The notes beneath the pieces are model-generated. The model did not search any database, had not been told where the DNA came from, and worked only from the letters and a program-made list of their open reading frames with translations. DNA of 64,000 nt from Gordonia soli NBRC 108243 (GTDB lineage: Bacteria; Actinomycetota; Actinomycetes; Mycobacteriales; Mycobacteriaceae), in NCBI RefSeq assembly GCF_000334455.1, contig NZ_BANX01000038.1, positions 26,684 to 90,683 on the forward strand, in the 5' to 3' direction. A program made the position numbers and the translations under genes. Every line of letters begins with the position of its first letter. The stretch's first letter is position 1. This document shows positions 59,037-64,000 of the stretch, piece after piece.

Positions 59037-60544
59037 ACACGACACCACCCGAGGACCGGGCACCGCTGCTCGTGCCCGGAGACAACTGCTTCGCCACCGG
59101 ACGCGCCGATCGGCTGGCGTGCATCGTCGACGCCGCCGACTACTTCCGCCATGCGAAGGCCGCGATGCTGACGGCGCAGCGTCGAATCCTGTTGATCGGA
59201 TGGGATTTCGACACCCGGATCGAGTTCGAGCCGGATGGCAGCACGCTGGACGGACCGAATCAGCTGGGCGAGTTCCTGGAGTGGCTGCCCCGGAACCGAC
59301 CGGATCTCCATGTCCACCTGTTGAAGTGGAGTGTCGGCGCATTCACCGCCATCTCCCGCGGCATGACACCGGTCTTCATCTCCAAGTGGCTCAGCCATTC
59401 CCGGGTGCATCTCGAGATCGACACCCGGCATCCGCTGCGAGGGGCGCACCACCAGAAGATCGTCGTGATCGACGATCGGATCGCGTTCTGCGGCGGCATC
59501 GACATGACCGTCGACCGCTGGGACCGACCGGGGCATCCCGACCACGACGACCATCGGGTCACGCCGTCCGGGAAGTCCTACGGGCCGTGGCACGATGCGA
59601 CCACGGCGGTCGACGGTGCCGCCGCCGCGGTCATCGCCGAGGTCGCCCGCGACCGATGGGAGACGGCAACGGGTGAACGCCTCGATCCCACACCGGAACT
59701 CGACGGCGATCCCTGGCCCGACGGCCTCCTCCCGACCCTGGCGAAGGTCGACGTGGCGGTTGCACGCACGCTGCCACATCTCGACGATCGGGACGAGGTA
59801 CGCGAGATCGAACGCCTGTACCTGACCGCCATCGGAGCCGCGCGGCACCGGCTCTACATCGAGAGTCAGTACCTCGCGGCCCGGGTGATCGTCGACGCCC
59901 TCGTCGAGCGGCTACGTGAGCCCGACGGTCCGGAGATCGTGGTGGTGCTGCCGCGGCACGCCGACGGCTGGTTGGAGCAGCGGGCGATGGACGGTGCGCG
60001 CCGCCGGCTGTTGCATCGGCTGTGGGCGGCCGACGGATCCGACCGGTTCCGCGCGTACCACCCGGTCACCGCGGACGGCGCCCCGATCTACGTCCACGCC
60101 AAGGTGTTGGTCGTCGACGACATGCTGTTACGCGTCGGGTCCTCGAACCTCAACAACCGATCGATGGGCCTCGACAGCGAGTGCGACCTGGCCGTCGAGG
60201 TCACCGACACCGACCCACGGGGCGACGAGCATCGCGCCCGGATCGTCGACGTGCGCGATCGCTTGCTGGCCGAGCACCTGGACGTCCCGCTGGATCGACT
60301 CCGGGCCGAGATGGATCGCAGCGGATCGCTGGTCACCACCGTCGACGCCCTGCGCGGAGAAGGGAAGACGCTGGTCCTCTTCGACGCCGAGACCGTCGGT
60401 GACGAGGACAGCCCGCTCGCAGAGAACGAGTTGATGGACCCGGAGAGCGCTGCGCGGTCGGCGGTCCTCGAACGCACCTACCGCTTCCTGGCAGGTCGGC
60501 CGATGCGACGGAGGCCACAGACGTCGCCCCAGGGGGTGACCTGA
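59033..60544 (+). CDS. Phospholipase D / cardiolipin synthase family protein
   Basis: A 503-residue protein with two HxKxxxxD (HKD) catalytic motifs: HHQKIVVIDDRIAFCGG (about 141-157) and HAKVLVVDDMLLRVGSSNLNNRSMG (about 352-376), the pair found in all active PLD-type transphosphatidylases. Residues 1-140 resemble the N-terminal PLD half (RRILLIGWDFDTRIEFEPDG). No signal peptide. It may make or remodel phospholipids at the membrane near the YihY protein; that is inference. ATG overlaps the previous stop. Confidence 0.88.
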   Translation: MNTTPPEDRAPLLVPGDNCFATGRADRLACIVDAADYFRHAKAAMLTAQRRILLIGWDFDTRIEFEPDGSTLDGPNQLGEFLEWLPRNRPDLHVHLLKWSVGAFTAISRGMTPVFISKWLSHSRVHLEIDTRHPLRGAHHQKIVVIDDRIAFCGGIDMTVDRWDRPGHPDHDDHRVTPSGKSYGPWHDATTAVDGAAAAVIAEVARDRWETATGERLDPTPELDGDPWPDGLLPTLAKVDVAVARTLPHLDDRDEVREIERLYLTAIGAARHRLYIESQYLAARVIVDALVERLREPDGPEIVVVLPRHADGWLEQRAMDGARRRLLHRLWAADGSDRFRAYHPVTADGAPIYVHAKVLVVDDMLLRVGSSNLNNRSMGLDSECDLAVEVTDTDPRGDEHRARIVDVRDRLLAEHLDVPLDRLRAEMDRSGSLVTTVDALRGEGKTLVLFDAETVGDEDSPLAENELMDPESAARSAVLERTYRFLAGRPMRRRPQTSPQGVT

Positions 60545-60547
60545 GCG

Positions 60548-60566
60548 CTAGCTTAGGCTAGCCTCA
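60548..60566. promoter_or_regulatory. IdeR/DtxR-like iron box
   Basis: CTAGCTTAGGCTAGCCTCA matches about 15 of 19 consensus positions, 105 bp before the MbtM-like start. Confidence 0.68.
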
Positions 60567-60671
60567 GCTAGGTTGAGATCGACGGTGTGGACCCCCTCGG
60601 TGCACCCGTTCGACGTTCAGGCGTGCCCTCGTCATCAGGCCCGGCGCGCCTTCGAGAGAAAGTTTTCAGTG

Positions 60672-62321
60672 ATGCAGCAGAACACCGTTCTCGACGAGGC
60701 CGGCACCGCGAGCGTTCTCGCTTCCTCGGTCAGCGAGGCGATGCTGGCAGGCGAGCAGCAGTTGTCGGTTCTCGACACCGAGTCGGGTGAATGGGTCCGG
60801 CGCACCTGGCCGGAAGTCCACGCGCGGGCCACCGAGATCGCGACGCAGATCGTCGACGACCGCCAGCGACGCGAACCCCACGCGGTCGGGTTGATCGGTG
60901 ACCCGACGGTCGACATGGTCGCCGCGGTCCAGGGTGCCTGGCTGGCGGGTGTCGCGGTGTCGATCCTCCCCGGACCGATCCGCGGCGCCGACGAGGTGCG
61001 CTGGGCGGAGAGCACCTACGCGCGTTTCGTCGACATCGGCGTGGGCACCGTGCTGGGCAGCGGCCCACAGCTCGACCTCCTCGGGAAGATCGACGGCTGG
61101 CTGCGGGTCGAGCAGGTCGCCGAGTACGGACTGGGTGTCGACACGTCGGGCTTCGAGCCGCGTCAGCTCCCGGCGAACGCACCCGCCGTGCTCCAGGGCA
61201 CGGCCGGATCGACCGGAGAACCCAAGACCGCGGTGCTCTCGACTGCTGCGGTCCGCACCAACACCACCGAGCTCATCGCACGGTTGGGACTGCATCGCAC
61301 CCGTGACAGTGGATTCAGCTGGCTGCCGCTCTACCACGACATGGGACTGACCTTCCTGCTCGCGGGTATGGGCACCGGCATCCCCCTCTACCTCGTCCCG
61401 AACTCGGCATTCGCGGCCTCGCCCTTCAAATGGCTGGAGTGGCTGACCGAGTCGAAGGCGACGGTCACCGCGGCGCCGAACTTCGCCTACGACATCCTCG
61501 GCCGCTACGGAAAGCTGCTGAAGGACGCCGACCTGTCGAACCTGCGCGTCTCGATCAGCGGCGGCGAGCCGATCGATCCGGATGCCTTCGACAAGTTCCT
61601 CGCCGAGACGGAGCGCTTCGGCTTCGATCCGGCCGCGGCCTCGCCCGCGTACGGTATGGCCGAATCCACCTGCGCGGTGACGATGCCTGCCGTCGGTGAA
61701 GGCGCCCAATACGACGAGGTCACCGTCACGCCGCCGACCGAGGGCGCCGAGCCGATCCGCAAGCGGTATGCGATCCTTGGAAAACCGCTGGGCGGTATGC
61801 AGATCCGCATCGTCGAGCCCAACATCGACGTCCCCCGGATCGACGGACGCGACGTCGGGCACGTCGAGATCCGCGGCACCTCGATGATGAACGGCTACCT
61901 CGGGCACGCACCTCTGCACGACGGTGAGTGGTTTCCGACCGGCGACCTCGGCTACCTGGTCGACGGACGGCTGGTCATCTGCGGTCGCGCCAAGGAGATC
62001 GTGATCGTCGCCGGCCGCAACCTCTTCCCGGTCGAGGTGGAGCGCGCGGCCGCGAGCGTCGTCGGCGTGAAGCGCGGCGGCGTCGTCGCCATGGCACGCG
62101 GCGAGGGGTCGGCGCGACCGGGTCTGGTGGTGGTCGCCGAGTACCGCGGTGAGGACCGCGACGGAGCACGGGCCGAGGTGATCTCCGAGGTCGCCTCCGA
62201 GTGCGGCATCGTCCCCGCCGACGTCATCTTCGTCGAGCCGGGTTCGGTCCCCCGAACCACGTCGGGCAAACTGCGCCGTCTCGAGACCAAGCAGCTCGTC
62301 GAGTCGGGGGAGTGGAAGTGA
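60672..62321 (+). CDS. Fatty-acyl AMP ligase (MbtM/FadD33-like)
   Basis: A 549-residue acyl adenylating enzyme of the FAAL type, which activates a fatty acid and passes it to an ACP. A3 is LQGTAGSTGEPKTAV (about 174-188), then SWLPLYHDMGLTFLLAGM (about 216-233), SPAYGMAESTCAVTMP (about 325-340), FPTGDLGYLVDGRLVICGRAKEIVIVAGRNLFPVEVE (about 420-455) and GSVPRTTSGKLRRLE at the end. In mycobactin synthesis MbtM does this for the acyl tail via MbtL. ATG at 60672 (an adjacent GTG exists). It overlaps the next gene by 4 bp and follows an iron box. Confidence 0.88.
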   Translation: MQQNTVLDEAGTASVLASSVSEAMLAGEQQLSVLDTESGEWVRRTWPEVHARATEIATQIVDDRQRREPHAVGLIGDPTVDMVAAVQGAWLAGVAVSILPGPIRGADEVRWAESTYARFVDIGVGTVLGSGPQLDLLGKIDGWLRVEQVAEYGLGVDTSGFEPRQLPANAPAVLQGTAGSTGEPKTAVLSTAAVRTNTTELIARLGLHRTRDSGFSWLPLYHDMGLTFLLAGMGTGIPLYLVPNSAFAASPFKWLEWLTESKATVTAAPNFAYDILGRYGKLLKDADLSNLRVSISGGEPIDPDAFDKFLAETERFGFDPAAASPAYGMAESTCAVTMPAVGEGAQYDEVTVTPPTEGAEPIRKRYAILGKPLGGMQIRIVEPNIDVPRIDGRDVGHVEIRGTSMMNGYLGHAPLHDGEWFPTGDLGYLVDGRLVICGRAKEIVIVAGRNLFPVEVERAAASVVGVKRGGVVAMARGEGSARPGLVVVAEYRGEDRDGARAEVISEVASECGIVPADVIFVEPGSVPRTTSGKLRRLETKQLVESGEWK

Positions 62322-63478
62322 CCGTGGCGACCTCGATCGAGGGCTACCGGGCGCTGCTCGACTCGGTCTTCGACGACGAGATCCGGGCCTGGACCGAAGA
62401 AGCCGAACAGTCCGAACGATTCCCGCGCAAGCTCCTCGAGCGTCTGGGGGAGCGCGGAGTGCTCGCCGAGAAATGGGGCGACGGCAAGCAGCCCGACCTC
62501 GCAAAACTGTTCGAACTCGCATTCGCACTGGGCCGACTCGGTTCGGCGGGGATCAGTGTCGGTGTGAGCCTGCACGATTCGGCCATCTCGATCCTGCGTC
62601 GCTTCGGCGGGCGGTCGGAGACCCTGCGCACAGTCGCCGACCAGGCGATCCGTGGCGAGGCCGTGCTGTGTCTGGCTGCCTCGGAGTCGTCGGGCGGATC
62701 GGACCTGCAGATCGTGGAGACGGTCGTCCGGACCGAGGGAGACGGCTACCGCGTCACCGGTCGCAAGAAGTTCGTCTCGCTGTCGCCGATCGCCGACTAC
62801 ATCCTGGTGGTGGCGCGCGATGTCGAGCAGGACGAGGTGAGCCGCCACGGCAACGTGGTGCTGATCCTGGTGCCCACCGCACAGGTCGACATCCAGCCGC
62901 CGTACAACAAGGTGAGCGCCGGCCCCTTGGACACCGCGGCCGTCGAGATCGACACCGTCGTCCCCGCCGACCACCTCATCGCACGGGCCGGCACCGGCCT
63001 GGCCGCGGTCAGCTGGGGTCTCGCCCACGAGCGATTGTCGATCGCCGGCCAGGTCGCCGCATCCTGCGACCAGGTCCTGGGGATCACGGTCGCCCGGATG
63101 CAGGAGCGGAGCCAGTTCGGCAAGACGCTCTTCGAGCATCAGGCTCTACGCCTACGCGTCGCCGACCTCCAGTCACGAGTCGACATGCTCCGCCACGCGC
63201 TGACCGGGATAGCGGTCGGCGGCAAGCTCGACCTCCGGACCGCGGCAGCGATGAAGGTGTCGGCGGCTCGGCTGGGTGAAGAGGTCATCGGCGAGTGCAT
63301 GCACATCTTCGGCGGGTCGGGCTTCCTCACCGACGAGACCCCGCTGGCGCGATGGTGGCGGGACATGAAGCTGGCCCGCGTCGGTGGCGGCACCGACGAG
63401 GTGCTGTGGGAACTGGTGGCCGCGTCGCTGAAACCCGACGTCGAGGGATACCGGCGCTTCTCCGGAACCATCTCCTGA
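62318..63478 (+). CDS. Acyl-ACP dehydrogenase (MbtN/FadE14-like)
   Basis: A 386-residue acyl-CoA-dehydrogenase fold protein, GTG start at 62318 overlapping the ligase stop by 4 bp. Marks: CLAASESSGGSDLQIVETVV (about 118-137), GRKKFVSLSPIADYILVVARD, GLAHERLSIAGQVAASCDQVLGI (about 228-250, with a catalytic-position Glu), ARMQERSQFGKTLFEHQALRLRVADL (about 252-277), MHIFGGSGFLTDETPLARWWRDMKLARVGGGTDEVLWEL (about 322-360). In mycobactin synthesis MbtN makes the alkene in the acyl tail on an ACP. That role fits the neighbour and the iron box. Confidence 0.88.
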   Translation: MTVATSIEGYRALLDSVFDDEIRAWTEEAEQSERFPRKLLERLGERGVLAEKWGDGKQPDLAKLFELAFALGRLGSAGISVGVSLHDSAISILRRFGGRSETLRTVADQAIRGEAVLCLAASESSGGSDLQIVETVVRTEGDGYRVTGRKKFVSLSPIADYILVVARDVEQDEVSRHGNVVLILVPTAQVDIQPPYNKVSAGPLDTAAVEIDTVVPADHLIARAGTGLAAVSWGLAHERLSIAGQVAASCDQVLGITVARMQERSQFGKTLFEHQALRLRVADLQSRVDMLRHALTGIAVGGKLDLRTAAAMKVSAARLGEEVIGECMHIFGGSGFLTDETPLARWWRDMKLARVGGGTDEVLWELVAASLKPDVEGYRRFSGTIS

Positions 63479-63557
63479 CCTGGACGTTTGTCCGATGAGT
63501 ACGCAGATCGGACCGCGTCGACGCCGGGGAGGGCGTCGAAATCCGGTAATACCGGCG

Positions 63558-63579
63558 AACCCGATAGCGATACCGGGTT
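63558..63579. terminator. Possible weak terminator hairpin
   Basis: AACCCG (63558-63563) pairs with CGGGTT (63574-63579) around a 10-nt loop, followed by TGGG. It is short and weak, between the MbtN-like gene and the iron box at 63596. Confidence 0.3.
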
Positions 63580-63595
63580 TGGGATCGCAAGCGGG

Positions 63596-63614
63596 CGAGG
63601 TTAGCCTGACCTAT
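63596..63614. promoter_or_regulatory. IdeR/DtxR-like iron box
   Basis: CGAGGTTAGCCTGACCTAT matches about 15 of 19 consensus positions, 53 bp upstream of the next start. Confidence 0.7.
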
Positions 63615-63667
63615 AACACGCAGGACAGGGGGCACGACGAGTGTCCCGGCACAAGGAGTACAGACCA

Positions 63668-64000
63668 ATGACACAGGGTGACTCGTACGGCGAGCAGCAG
63701 TACCCGGCCGGTGACCAATACGCCGACCAGCAGTACTCCCAGTACCCGCCGGAACAGAGCGCGCCGAAGATCAGCGTCCCGACGATCCTGGCCTCGGCCG
63801 GTGTCGCGGCCGTCATCTCCGCGCTCGTCGTCACCATCGGTGTCGTCGGCCTCGTCATCTCCAACAACGCCAACGGCAGCAACTCCGCGGCGACCCAGAC
63901 GCCGACCGTCGTGAATCTCGGCGCAGCTCAGACACAGGCTCCGCAAGCCGGAGTCGTCGCGCCGCAGGCCGGTGCCGCTGCACCGGCCGCGGGAGCGGCC
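63668..64000 (+). CDS. Gln/Pro-rich single-pass membrane protein (partial)
   Basis: N-terminal 111 residues of a gene cut by the window end. A Gln/Tyr/Pro-rich cytoplasmic tail (SYGEQQYPAGDQYADQQYSQYPPEQSAPK) leads to one membrane helix (VPTILASAGVAAVISALVVTIGVVGLVIS, about 37-65), then an extracytoplasmic, Ala/Pro-rich part (AQTQAPQAGVVAPQAGAAAPAAGAA). AAGGAG at 63653-63658 and an iron box upstream indicate it is made when iron is low. It could be an envelope partner of siderophore traffic or a cell-wall anchor; the family is unrecognised. Confidence 0.7.
   Translation, partial: MTQGDSYGEQQYPAGDQYADQQYSQYPPEQSAPKISVPTILASAGVAAVISALVVTIGVVGLVISNNANGSNSAATQTPTVVNLGAAQTQAPQAGVVAPQAGAAAPAAGAA

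Noticed and set aside
1..64000. tRNA, rRNA, CRISPR array or intact insertion sequence
   Set aside because: No tRNA-like cloverleaf, rRNA signature, regularly spaced repeat array or transposase gene was found on reading.

Overview
The window is a high-GC chromosomal segment from an actinobacterium, most likely a mycolate-containing member of the Mycobacteriales such as Gordonia or a close relative. The basis is the base composition, GTG/TTG starts with ATGA/GTGA overlaps, ergothioneine genes, a 13E12-type HNH protein, and DtxR/IdeR-type iron boxes in front of mycobactin-like genes. The genus is an inference; no rRNA or other marker lies in the window.

Left part (1-24 kb) is mostly housekeeping and accessory genes: a DUF305 lipoprotein, a secreted DUF4185 protein, a thioesterase-like protein, an HdeD membrane protein, a TPR-like protein, a Pro/Gly-rich membrane protein, a DUF5709 protein, an HTH plus Clp-N protein with striking palindromes at its start, egtB-egtD, an LLM flavin oxidoreductase, a HAD phosphatase, a five-function peptide/nickel-type ABC transporter (permease, permease, fused double ATPase, binding lipoprotein), a secreted lipase, a GNAT protein, and thiC-thiD behind a TPP riboswitch. 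Three intergenic stretches carry six copies of a ~69-bp palindromic element whose central motif occurs in both orientations relative to its arms.

Right part (24-64 kb) is an iron-acquisition island held together by seven IdeR-like boxes. From the box at 43773 a 14-kb minus-strand gene series runs acyltransferase, IucA/IucC synthetase, PLP decarboxylase, N-hydroxylase (a complete DesC-D-A-B-type hydroxamate set), then an ArCP-Cy-A-PCP synthetase, a free-standing condensation protein, a penicillin-acylase-type Ntn hydrolase and a second condensation-like protein. Two half-ABC transporters of IrtA/IrtB type diverge from the same box. Further boxes precede a siderophore-interacting protein, a DrrABC-like transporter with an ACP and a WS/DGAT-like acyltransferase, an aryl-acid AMP ligase, a cassette of free adenylation protein, carrier protein, two acyl-CoA-dehydrogenase-like enzymes and an alpha/beta hydrolase, an MbtM/MbtN-like pair, and a proline/glutamine-rich membrane protein cut by the window end.

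Taken together, the sequence suggests a hybrid siderophore: hydroxamate units made by the NIS genes joined to an aryl (or other starter) methyloxazoline made by the NRPS, released onto a soluble amine by a free C domain as no thioesterase domain is present, with lipid tailoring and possibly enzymatic deacylation. An alternative is two separate siderophores under shared control. No salicylate or dihydroxybenzoate biosynthesis gene lies in the window. Two foreign-looking blocks interrupt the island: a 13E12 protein with a small unknown gene (47.7-49.8 kb) and YihY plus phospholipase-D-like genes (57.9-60.5 kb). No tRNA, rRNA, CRISPR array or intact insertion sequence was seen.
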